Source of the DNA: UBA11891 sp003533785
GTDB taxonomy: Bacteria; Bacteroidota; Bacteroidia; Flavobacteriales; Flavobacteriaceae
NCBI GenBank assembly: GCA_949511625.1
Contig: CATFEX010000017.1
Span: 1 to 27,817 of the forward strand
Length of the DNA: 27,817 bases
Direction: 5' to 3'
Shown here: positions 16,030 to 24,095 of the stretch, piece after piece
Layout: each line of letters opens with the position of its first letter
Numbering within the stretch: the stretch's first letter is position 1
Translations under genes and position numbers: made by a program
Notes under the pieces: model-generated
Told to the model about the DNA's origin: nothing
Database searches by the model: none
What the model saw: the letters and a program-made list of their open reading frames with translations, nothing else

Positions 16030-19000
16030 ATGCCAACAAAGAAAACATATTGGAAAAGCGTGGATCAATTGGAGGGAAACAACCCCATGATTCAAGACCT
16101 CAAGCAGAACGAATTTGTTGAAAAACTTCCGGTAGAATCAGACTCCGAGTCAGACCCTGGAACCAGTCGAAGAGATTTTTTAAAATACGTAGGATTTAGT
16201 ACAGCGGCAGCCACACTAGCTGCTTGTGAGGGACCTGTGATCAAGTCAGTGCCCTATGTGGTTCAGCCCGAGCGAATCATTCCTGGGATTGCCAATTATT
16301 ACGCCACCACAATTGCCGATGGATTTGACTTTGCCAGCATCTTAATCAAAACGAGGGAAGGGCGACCTATTAAGGTAGAAAGTAATAAAATCGCTTCTAC
16401 AAACAATTCAGCCAATGCACGGGTGCATGCTTCTGTGTTGTCTATGTATGACACCCTTCGCTTGCAAGGACCAATGGCCAACGGAATTGATGTTACGTGG
16501 GAAGATTTCTATCTGCAGATTGAGGCCAAACTCAAAGCGATGGCAGTCACCAACAAATCCATTGTGCTCTTAACACAAACCTTGGCTAGCCCAACTACCC
16601 AATCCATTATTGATGCTTTTGTTGCGCGCTACCCAAATGTGCGTCAGGTGACCTATGATACTATATCTGAAGATGCTACTGTCCAAGCTTTTGAAAACAT
16701 CTATGGAATCCGTGCGATGGCAGATTACGATTTTTCCAAAGCGCATTCTATTGTATCTGTAGCGGCAGATATTGTTGGAGATTGGCAAGGAGGCGGTTTC
16801 GATAAAGGGTATTCTCAAGCTAGAGTCCCCAAGGGGGGTGCTGGAAAAAAGATGATGTCCAAACATTTTCAGTTTGAGTCCAATATGTCTCTTTCTGGAG
16901 CCAATGCAGATCATCGGGTGCCAGCGACGCCAAATGAATTAAAAAATATTTTAGCGAGTATTGCCGCTCAGATTTTAGGCAAAACAGATACTTCCACATT
17001 AAAGGAATCACACCAAAAACAAGTGGCTAATGCCGTTAAAAATCTCCGAGCAGCAGGCAAAAAAGGAGTTTTGGTGACAGGAATTGACGAGGTGGCAGCT
17101 CAAGAATTGGTACTAGCCGTCAACCAAAAGATAGCCAGTGAGGCCTTTGAGCCCGAATTCCCAAAGTTAACACGCCATGGGAATACGCAGGAGGTACTCC
17201 AACTTTTTAAAGACATCCAATCGAAGAAGGTTAATGGATTGATCACCTTTGGTGTTAACCCCTTGTTAACACTTGCTGAAGGACCTGAAATGACAGCATC
17301 CTTCAAGGAATTAGATTTGAGTTTGGCTTTTGTGAGTAAAGAAGACGAAACAGCCGCTGCTGCTCAATATGTAGCCGCCGTTCCTCACTATCTCGAAGCT
17401 TGGGGAGACTATGAGCTAAAGAAGGGTCATTATGCCCTATCTCAACCTACCATCAAGCCGTTGTTTGACACCCAACAATTTCAAGATGTACTACTCAAAC
17501 TATCTGGGAGTTCAGCTTCCTATTATGAGCGTTTGAAAACATATTGGAACAACGCTATTCTCTTCGGTGCTTCATGGAATCAAACCCTGCATGATGGGTA
17601 TATCCATCGTGACGTTGAAGGAATCTCCCCACAAAGCGCGGTTGATGTTTCCAAGCAAATTACGTCTCTGGCTACTACTGAAGAAGCGGAAATGCAATTG
17701 GTTCTCTATACCAAGACAGGAATGGGAGACGGACAACAAGCCAACAACCCTTGGTTGCAAGAATTTCCCGATCCGGTGACGCGCGTATCATGGGACAACT
17801 ATCTCAGCATCTCTAAAAAAGATGCCGATCGCATTGGGTTGAAAAATATTAATATTGCCAACGGAGCCCTCAATGGCAGTTATGCCAAAATCACGGTCAA
17901 TGGTAAGAGCCTTACTGCCCCTGTTCTCATTCAGCCAGGCCAAGCGCTTGGTTCTGTTGGACTTGCCTTGGGCTATGGAGAGCGGATGGGTCTCAAAGAA
18001 GAAATGCAAGTAGGAGTGAACGCCTACCCTTTGTACTTGGGGCAAAACAAAACCCAAGATGTCACTATTTCTCCGGCAGATGGCTATCATGAATTTGCCT
18101 GTGTTCAGTTGCACAATACCATGATGGGAAGAGGAGATATTGTGAAAGAAACAACTTTAGAGATTTTCAATACCAAAGACAGTTACTACTGGAATCCTGT
18201 CCCTGAAGTATCAAAGAATCATATGGAAATGCCAGTGACCTCACCCGAAGTAGACATGTGGCAGGAATTTGATCGTTCTATTGGTCATCACTTCAATCTT
18301 TCAATAGATTTAAACGCTTGTACTGGATGCGGTGCTTGTGTTATTGCTTGTCATGCGGAGAATAATGTTCCGGTTGTTGGGAAGACGGAGATTCGTAAGT
18401 CTCGTGATATGCACTGGTTGCGTATTGATAGATACTATTCTTCTGATGCCACTTTTGAAGAGGATTTAGACAAGAAAGAAAATATTTCTGGCTTGGGAGA
18501 CTCACTCACCACCTTTGGAAAGATGGAACAAGCAGCAGAGAACCCACAAGTAACCTTTCAACCAGTTATGTGCCAGCACTGTAATCATGCACCTTGTGAA
18601 ACAGTATGTCCTGTAGCTGCCTCCTCACATGGTCGACAAGGACAAAACCATATGGCTTATAACCGATGCGTGGGAACACGATATTGTGCGAACAACTGTC
18701 CTTATAAAGTCCGTAGATTCAATTGGTTTTTATACAATCAAAATGATGAGTTTGATTACCATATGAATAATGATTTGGGACGGATGGTATTGAATCCCGA
18801 TGTAGTTGTTCGTTCCCGAGGTGTGATGGAGAAATGTTCTATGTGTATCCAGATGACCCAAAAAACCATTTTGGATGCCAAATTAGAAGGACGTCAAATT
18901 AAGGATGGTGAATTCCAAACGGCTTGTTCCAACGCTTGTGATAGTGGAGCACTCGTCTTTGGAGACATTAACGATAAAGAGAGTCAAGTGGCTCAGTTAA

Positions 19001-19095
19001 AAGAAGATTCACGAATGTATCACTTGCTGGAGCATGTAGGGACGAAGCCCAACGTAATGTACCAGGTCAAAGTGCGCAATACGAATCAAAGTTAA
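16030..19095 (+). CDS. actB: ACIII subunit ActB, Tat-exported iron-sulfur protein
   Basis: The 1021-residue protein is the large catalytic-type subunit of alternative complex III. A Tat-like signal (SRRDFLKY, 46-53) and LAAC (63-66), a possible lipobox, are followed by a molybdopterin-oxidoreductase-like domain to about residue 740; ACIII does not use it to bind molybdenum. The C-terminal ferredoxin domain has four cysteine groups: C764/767/770/774, C848/851/856/860, C880/886/890, and C936/939 with C966/970. In the third group the expected second cysteine is Thr883 (CVGTRYCANNC), which predicts a [3Fe-4S] cluster beside three [4Fe-4S] clusters. These would carry electrons from the quinol site to ActA. 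It is 23 bases after actA and 21 before actC. Confidence 0.95.
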   Translation: MPTKKTYWKSVDQLEGNNPMIQDLKQNEFVEKLPVESDSESDPGTSRRDFLKYVGFSTAAATLAACEGPVIKSVPYVVQPERIIPGIANYYATTIADGFDFASILIKTREGRPIKVESNKIASTNNSANARVHASVLSMYDTLRLQGPMANGIDVTWEDFYLQIEAKLKAMAVTNKSIVLLTQTLASPTTQSIIDAFVARYPNVRQVTYDTISEDATVQAFENIYGIRAMADYDFSKAHSIVSVAADIVGDWQGGGFDKGYSQARVPKGGAGKKMMSKHFQFESNMSLSGANADHRVPATPNELKNILASIAAQILGKTDTSTLKESHQKQVANAVKNLRAAGKKGVLVTGIDEVAAQELVLAVNQKIASEAFEPEFPKLTRHGNTQEVLQLFKDIQSKKVNGLITFGVNPLLTLAEGPEMTASFKELDLSLAFVSKEDETAAAAQYVAAVPHYLEAWGDYELKKGHYALSQPTIKPLFDTQQFQDVLLKLSGSSASYYERLKTYWNNAILFGASWNQTLHDGYIHRDVEGISPQSAVDVSKQITSLATTEEAEMQLVLYTKTGMGDGQQANNPWLQEFPDPVTRVSWDNYLSISKKDADRIGLKNINIANGALNGSYAKITVNGKSLTAPVLIQPGQALGSVGLALGYGERMGLKEEMQVGVNAYPLYLGQNKTQDVTISPADGYHEFACVQLHNTMMGRGDIVKETTLEIFNTKDSYYWNPVPEVSKNHMEMPVTSPEVDMWQEFDRSIGHHFNLSIDLNACTGCGACVIACHAENNVPVVGKTEIRKSRDMHWLRIDRYYSSDATFEEDLDKKENISGLGDSLTTFGKMEQAAENPQVTFQPVMCQHCNHAPCETVCPVAASSHGRQGQNHMAYNRCVGTRYCANNCPYKVRRFNWFLYNQNDEFDYHMNNDLGRMVLNPDVVVRSRGVMEKCSMCIQMTQKTILDAKLEGRQIKDGEFQTACSNACDSGALVFGDINDKESQVAQLKEDSRMYHLLEHVGTKPNVMYQVKVRNTNQS

Positions 19096-19116
19096 AATAA
19101 AGAAAAACAGAATCGT

Positions 19117-20505
19117 ATGGCATCGCATTACGAAGCACCGATAAGAAAACCACTGGTCACAGGCGACAAATCCTACCACGATGTCACCGTAGACGTGGCT
19201 GCACCTGTTGAAGGGACTGCCAACCGAGAATGGTGGATTGTCTTTGGAATTGCATTGACCGCCTTTTTGTATGGCGTGGGATGCATCATTTACACTATTT
19301 CAACTGGCATAGGTACTTGGGGACTCAACAAAACTGTGGGTTGGGCTTGGGACATCACGAATTTTGTATGGTGGGTTGGAATTGGTCACGCTGGAACATT
19401 AATCTCTGCAGTACTCCTTCTTTTCCGTCAAAAATGGCGTATGGCCATTAACCGTTCGGCAGAAGCCATGACCATATTTTCGGTGATTCAAGCAGGATTA
19501 TTCCCAATCATTCACATGGGCCGCCCCTGGCTGGCTTATTGGGTTTTGCCCATTCCAAACGGATTTGGATCCCTCTGGGTTAATTTTAACTCGCCCTTGC
19601 TTTGGGATGTATTTGCGATTTCTACCTATCTATCTGTATCCCTTGTGTTTTGGTGGACGGGTTTACTTCCTGATTTTGCGATGATTAGAGACCGTGCAGT
19701 TCGCCCCTTCCAAAAGAAAATATACAGCCTATTGAGTTTTGGCTGGAGTGGACGGGCCAAAGATTGGCAACGGTTTGAAGAAGTCTCCTTGGTATTGGCA
19801 GGATTGGCTACTCCCTTGGTCCTTTCGGTACACACCATTGTATCCTTTGATTTTGCTACTTCGGTGATTCCCGGTTGGCACACCACCATCTTTCCTCCCT
19901 ACTTTGTAGCCGGTGCGATTTTCTCAGGATTTGCTATGGTAAACACCTTACTGATTATCATGCGAAAAGTTTCGCATTTGGAAAACTATATTACAGTTCA
20001 GCATATTGAATTGATGAATATTGTCATCATGATTACAGGTTCTATAGTTGGTGTAGCCTACATCACTGAGCTGGTGATTGCTTGGTATTCGGGGGTTGAA
20101 TATGAGCAATATGCCTTCCTCAACAGGGCCACAGGCCCCTATTGGTGGGCCTATTGGTCGATGATGACTTGTAATGTATTTTCACCACAATTTATGTGGT
20201 TCAAAAAATTAAGAACCAGTATTATGTTCTCCTTTATCATCTCCATTGTGGTTAATATAGGAATGTGGTTTGAGCGGTTTGTAATTATCGTTACCTCGTT
20301 GCACCGAGACTATCTACCGTCTTCTTGGACCATGTTCTCTCCAACTTTTGTTGATATTGGAATATTTATTGGAACCATTGGATTCTTTTTCGTACTCTTT
20401 TTACTGTACGCAAGAACCTTCCCGGTGATAGCACAAGCTGAAGTGAAGACCATTTTGAAATCTTCAGGGGAAAAATATAAAAAACTAAGAGACGCTCATG
20501 AGTAA
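19117..20505 (+). CDS. actC: ACIII subunit ActC, NrfD-like quinol-binding membrane protein
   Basis: The 462-residue protein is an NrfD/PsrC-type membrane subunit with about ten helices from residue 38 on. Before them is a cytoplasmic N-terminus of about 35 residues. GHAGTL (90-95) in the third helix and Asp164 in SPLLWD are the polar residues conserved in this family's quinol and proton pathway. Aromatic-rich stretches (WWVGIGHAG, RPWLAYWVLP) support a quinone-binding role. In alternative complex III, ActC delivers quinol electrons to ActB and may pump or conduct protons. It is followed by actD with an 8-base overlap, so the two are probably coupled. ActF is its paralogue in the same operon. 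Confidence 0.95.
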   Translation: MASHYEAPIRKPLVTGDKSYHDVTVDVAAPVEGTANREWWIVFGIALTAFLYGVGCIIYTISTGIGTWGLNKTVGWAWDITNFVWWVGIGHAGTLISAVLLLFRQKWRMAINRSAEAMTIFSVIQAGLFPIIHMGRPWLAYWVLPIPNGFGSLWVNFNSPLLWDVFAISTYLSVSLVFWWTGLLPDFAMIRDRAVRPFQKKIYSLLSFGWSGRAKDWQRFEEVSLVLAGLATPLVLSVHTIVSFDFATSVIPGWHTTIFPPYFVAGAIFSGFAMVNTLLIIMRKVSHLENYITVQHIELMNIVIMITGSIVGVAYITELVIAWYSGVEYEQYAFLNRATGPYWWAYWSMMTCNVFSPQFMWFKKLRTSIMFSFIISIVVNIGMWFERFVIIVTSLHRDYLPSSWTMFSPTFVDIGIFIGTIGFFFVLFLLYARTFPVIAQAEVKTILKSSGEKYKKLRDAHE

Positions 20506-21025
20506 TAAGGTCATACACGCTTTGTACGATGATGACGATGTCTTGCTAAAAGCCGTCAAGTCCATCAAAGAAGAAAAACACCATATCGAAGAGGTGTATA
20601 CACCTTTTCCTGTCCACGGACTCGATAAGGTATTGGGCTTGGATGAAACGCGTATCGCCATCATGTCCTTTATCTATGGATGTATTGGATTTTTAGTAGC
20701 CGTTTTAATGATCAACTACATCATGATAGTTGACTGGCCACAGAATATAGGAGGAAAACCAAGTTTTTCCTTTCTAGAGAACATGCCAGCTTTTGTTCCT
20801 GTTATGTTTGAAATGACCGTCTTTTTTGCTGCGCACTTGATGGTAATCACTTTCTATTTGCGAAGCAAGTTATGGCCCTTTAAAGAAGCCGAAAACCCCA
20901 ATCCACTCACAACCGACGATAAATTTTTAGTTGAAGTTGCTGTTGGAAAAAATGAAAAACAATTAACCGCTTTGCTAAAAAAGACGGGGGCGATTGATAT
21001 AGCATTAATTGACAAAGATCATTAA
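20498..21025 (+). CDS. actD: ACIII subunit ActD (DUF3341 family)
   Basis: The 175-residue protein belongs to the DUF3341 group, the ActD subunit. A soluble cytoplasmic N-terminus (residues 1-50, with VKSIKEEKHHIEEVYTPFPVHGLDK) precedes two membrane helices (about 53-78 and 98-123) and a short cytoplasmic C-terminus rich in Lys. The HG-D motif in TPFPVHGLD is typical. It carries no cofactor site; it is a structural subunit that contacts ActC and ActF. The ATG overlaps the end of actC by 8 bases, and the stop lies one base before the actE start. Confidence 0.94.
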   Translation: MSNKVIHALYDDDDVLLKAVKSIKEEKHHIEEVYTPFPVHGLDKVLGLDETRIAIMSFIYGCIGFLVAVLMINYIMIVDWPQNIGGKPSFSFLENMPAFVPVMFEMTVFFAAHLMVITFYLRSKLWPFKEAENPNPLTTDDKFLVEVAVGKNEKQLTALLKKTGAIDIALIDKDH

Positions 21026-21026
21026 A

Positions 21027-21575
21027 ATGAGAAAGGCTATCCTTATTTTAAGTTGTATTGGATTGTTGGGTTTGCAGTCATGTTTTGACCCAGCCAAACC
21101 CAACTATCAGTACTTTCCTAACATGTATGAACCGGTAGGATATGAAACCTACCAAGACACCGAAGCTTTTGCTAATGGAATTGAAGCTCAGTTGCCAGTA
21201 GAAGGAACGATTTCAAGAGGATGGGTTCCCTATGAATACGAAGACTCCAACGAGGGCTATGAAGCCGCTAAGATCGATTTGCTCTCCCCGATTGCCTTGA
21301 ACGAGACCAACGCAGCCGTAGGGAAGGAACTCTATGGAATTTACTGTATGGTGTGTCATGGAAAAAAAGGAGACGGTCAAGGAATTTTAATGACTCGAGA
21401 AAAATTTTTAGGTGTTCCCAGTTATGCTGATCGTGAGATCACCCCTGGGAGTATCTATCACGTGTTGATGTATGGGAGAAATGCTATGGGATCCCACGCA
21501 GGACAGGTCAATGCCACCGAGCGATGGCAGATAGCACAGCACGTGATGCAATTAAGAGCTGAATTGGTTAAGTAA
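21027..21575 (+). CDS. actE: ACIII subunit ActE, mono-heme cytochrome c lipoprotein
   Basis: The 182-residue protein begins with a lipoprotein signal peptide ending in LQSC, with Cys19 as the probable lipidated residue. One heme motif, CMVCH, sits at 107-111, followed by GKKGDGQG. A likely axial methionine lies near residue 152 in MYGRNAMGSHAG, an environment typical of class I cytochromes c. ActE is anchored at the periplasmic face by its lipid and carries electrons together with ActA. I chose ATG at 21027. An upstream in-frame TTG at 21009 would put the start inside actD and add six residues in front of a complete lipoprotein signal, so it is unlikely. Confidence 0.94.
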   Translation: MRKAILILSCIGLLGLQSCFDPAKPNYQYFPNMYEPVGYETYQDTEAFANGIEAQLPVEGTISRGWVPYEYEDSNEGYEAAKIDLLSPIALNETNAAVGKELYGIYCMVCHGKKGDGQGILMTREKFLGVPSYADREITPGSIYHVLMYGRNAMGSHAGQVNATERWQIAQHVMQLRAELVK

Positions 21576-21581
21576 ATCGCA

Positions 21582-21588
21582 GTAGAGA
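21582..21588 (+). promoter_or_regulatory. GTAGAGA motif before actF start
   Basis: GTAGAGA ends 2 bases before the actF ATG; the same motif precedes actB and coxII. Confidence 0.3.
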
Positions 21589-21590
21589 TT

Positions 21591-22988
21591 ATGTATACAC
21601 TACCATCTAGATTAAAAATTACCTTCATCGTACTCATGATGATCGGAGCTGCAGGCCTGGGAGTTGGGTTTCTTTCTGCCCCTTCAACAGTAGCAGAAGC
21701 CCAAGCCATGGTGGCGGATGCACACTATGGGGAAGAATCGCATGGAGAATCGCATGGCGAGACTGGAGCGTCTTCACACGATTCACATGCAGAAACAGCG
21801 CATGCTGAGCAGGCCGATACTAGCCATGAAACTTCATCGTCTCACCAAGCTGGGAGTCATGGCGAAGCAGCTGCTCATGAGGATAATCACGGAGAACATT
21901 TGCTACATCAATTGCAAAATAAACCTTGGGCCGCCCTTTATGTAGCCGCTTTTTTCTTTATGATGATTGCATTGGGGACCTTGGCATTCTATGCCATACA
22001 AAGAGCCGCTCAAGCAGGTTGGTCTATTCTACTCTATCGCGTGATGGAAGGAATCACAGCTTACCTGTTACCCGGTACGCTTGTCGTTTTTACTCTTCTC
22101 GTACTTTCTGGCATGCATTGGAACCATCTTTTTATCTGGATGGATCCTGAAGTGGTCGCCCATGACAAAATCATTCAAGGCAAAGTTGCCTATCTCAATG
22201 TTCCCTTCTTTTTGGTTCGTGCTATTTTCTACATCTTTGGTTGGAACTTGTATCGTTTCCTTTCTAGAAAATTTTCTTTGGCCCAAGATGAAGCTAAAGA
22301 TATAAGTAACCACAAGAAAAATTTCCGCTGGTCGGCGGGCTTTTTGGTCTTCTTTATAGTTACAGAATCCATGATGTCGTGGGACTGGATCATGTCGGTA
22401 GACCCTCACTGGTTTAGTACTCTTTTTGGCTGGTATGTTTTTGCCAGTATGTTTGTTTCGGGGATCACTGTCATTGCCTTAGTAACCATCTATCTGAAAT
22501 CCAAAGGATACCTTCCTGAAGTCAATGATAGTCATATCCATGATTTGGGGAAATTCATTTTTGGAGTGAGTATTTTCTGGACCTATTTATGGTTCTCCCA
22601 GTTCATGTTGATTTGGTACTCCAATATCCCGGAAGAAGTAACGTATTTTATGACAAGAATAGAAGATTATAACCTTCCTTTTTTCGGAATGTTGGTGATG
22701 AATTTTTTATTCCCACTGTTGGTATTGATGAACAGCGACTATAAGCGAAGTAATTATATAATTATAGGTGTAGGGATTGTTGTGATCTTAGGACACTATA
22801 TAGATGTTTTCAATATGATTATGCCCTCGGCAGTGGGGGACCAGTGGTTTATTGGATTATCAGAAATAGGAGGATTTTTATTCTTCTTAGGGCTTTTCTT
22901 GTGGGTCGTATTCAGTGCGCTCACCAAAGCCCCATTAATTGCAAAAGGCGACCCCTACATGGGTGAGAGCGAGCGTTATCATTATTAA
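21591..22988 (+). CDS. actF: ACIII subunit ActF, NrfD-like membrane protein with histidine-rich periplasmic loop
   Basis: The 465-residue protein is the second NrfD-like quinol-binding subunit of alternative complex III, paralogous to ActC, with about ten helices. After the first helix (residues 8-30) a loop at about residues 43-107 holds 13 histidines in 65 residues, mostly in SHG, SHD, SHE and AHE repeats with many acidic and Ser residues. Family members have a long loop here; the repeats look prone to expansion. A perfect 12-base tandem repeat at 21734-21757 encodes part of it. The rest (KPWAALYVAAFFFMM onwards) is the normal core. It sits between actE and coxII. Metal binding by the loop is possible but not shown. 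Confidence 0.93.
   Translation: MYTLPSRLKITFIVLMMIGAAGLGVGFLSAPSTVAEAQAMVADAHYGEESHGESHGETGASSHDSHAETAHAEQADTSHETSSSHQAGSHGEAAAHEDNHGEHLLHQLQNKPWAALYVAAFFFMMIALGTLAFYAIQRAAQAGWSILLYRVMEGITAYLLPGTLVVFTLLVLSGMHWNHLFIWMDPEVVAHDKIIQGKVAYLNVPFFLVRAIFYIFGWNLYRFLSRKFSLAQDEAKDISNHKKNFRWSAGFLVFFIVTESMMSWDWIMSVDPHWFSTLFGWYVFASMFVSGITVIALVTIYLKSKGYLPEVNDSHIHDLGKFIFGVSIFWTYLWFSQFMLIWYSNIPEEVTYFMTRIEDYNLPFFGMLVMNFLFPLLVLMNSDYKRSNYIIIGVGIVVILGHYIDVFNMIMPSAVGDQWFIGLSEIGGFLFFLGLFLWVVFSALTKAPLIAKGDPYMGESERYHY
21734..21757 (+). repeat. Perfect 12-base tandem repeat within actF
   Basis: AGAATCGCATGG occurs twice in a row (21734-21745 and 21746-21757) with no mismatch. It is in frame and encodes two copies of Glu-Ser-His-Gly in the histidine-rich loop, which points to growth of the loop by slippage or recent duplication. 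Confidence 0.9.
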
Positions 22989-22999
22989 AAATAAACAGG

Positions 23000-23006
23000 G
23001 TAGAGA
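23000..23006 (+). promoter_or_regulatory. GTAGAGA motif before coxII start
   Basis: GTAGAGA ends 3 bases before the coxII ATG; the same motif precedes actB and actF. Confidence 0.3.
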
Positions 23007-23009
23007 GAA

Positions 23010-24074
23010 ATGACTATAGCACTTTCATTAACGATTTTAGTTCTTATTGGAATTTCCGTGTGGCAGATTGCAAAAATATTTGAACTGTCTCAGGCCAAAA
23101 AAGAAAACACACAGATAGCCAATGACAATGACAACCGGTACAACGGTCAGTTGATGTTCGCCTTCTTATTATTCATCTATGGGATTACTTTGTTTTCTTT
23201 TTGGAAATGGGGCGATGTCTTGCTTCCAGAAGCCGCATCGGAACACGGTACAGAATACGACAATTTGATGTGGATATCCTTTGCGATTATTTTTTTCGTA
23301 CAGACGATAACGCAAGCCCTGCTCCACTATTTTGCCTACAAATATCATGGTAAGAAAGGGCAAAAAGCATTTTTCTATGCAGACAACGATCGCCTAGAGG
23401 CTATATGGACTATCATACCTGTAATTACCTTAGCAGGCCTCATATTATATGGGCTTTACACTTGGACAGATATCATGAGCGTTGAGGAAAATGAAGAAGC
23501 CCTTGTGGTGGAGCTCTACGCCCAGCAATTCAATTGGAAAGCGAGATATGCAGGACAGGATGGGGTGCTTGGTGATGCCAATGTCCGATTTCTACAAGAC
23601 TTTGACGGCCGCAATTTGGTTGGTATCGATGCCACCGATCCCAACGGATTGGATGATGTGGTAGTGCAAGAACTTCACCTGCCCGTGGGGAGGGAAGTCA
23701 TTTTTAAGATGCGCTCTCAAGATGTGTTGCATTCTGCCTATATGCCTTTTTTTAGAGCCCAAATGAATTGTGTTCCTGGAATGATCACTGAATTTGCTTT
23801 TACGCCTAATAAGACGACCACAGAGATGAGAAGTGCTACTGAGGTAGTGGCAAAGGTCAAAAAGATCAACAAAATCAGAGCCGAAAACAGTAAGAAACTA
23901 GTGGCCAAGGGAGAGGAAGCTTTGGACCCCTATGTATTCGATTATTTGTTACTTTGCAATAAAATTTGTGGGGCTTCTCACTATAATATGCAAATGAAAA
24001 TCGTAGTAGAAACACCAGAAGAATTTGAAGAATGGATGACCGATCAGCAAACCTTTGCCCAGGTTGTTCAATAA
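23010..24074 (+). CDS. ctaC: Cytochrome c oxidase subunit II with two extra membrane helices
   Basis: The 354-residue protein is the CuA-bearing subunit of an aa3-type oxidase. Four membrane helices are predicted, at about 3-23, 47-66, 86-108 and 131-152; ordinary subunit II has two. The CuA domain follows with His241 (VLHSAYMP) and C316, C320, H324 and M327 in CNKICGASHYNM. Lys318 replaces the common Glu between the two cysteines. About 35 residues (VKKINKIRAENSKKLVAKGE) are inserted between two strands of the cupredoxin domain. There is no heme motif in this subunit. The added helices fit the Flavobacterium johnsoniae finding that its oxidase is modified to dock with ACIII. It is located right after actF, in the same operon. 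Confidence 0.92.
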   Translation: MTIALSLTILVLIGISVWQIAKIFELSQAKKENTQIANDNDNRYNGQLMFAFLLFIYGITLFSFWKWGDVLLPEAASEHGTEYDNLMWISFAIIFFVQTITQALLHYFAYKYHGKKGQKAFFYADNDRLEAIWTIIPVITLAGLILYGLYTWTDIMSVEENEEALVVELYAQQFNWKARYAGQDGVLGDANVRFLQDFDGRNLVGIDATDPNGLDDVVVQELHLPVGREVIFKMRSQDVLHSAYMPFFRAQMNCVPGMITEFAFTPNKTTTEMRSATEVVAKVKKINKIRAENSKKLVAKGEEALDPYVFDYLLLCNKICGASHYNMQMKIVVETPEEFEEWMTDQQTFAQVVQ

Positions 24075-24095
24075 ACCCATAAAGATTAAATAGAT

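Noticed and set aside
16030..18240. ActB as a molybdenum oxidoreductase
   Set aside because: The homology to molybdopterin enzymes is structural only, and the gene lies in an ACIII operon, where this subunit lacks the cofactor.
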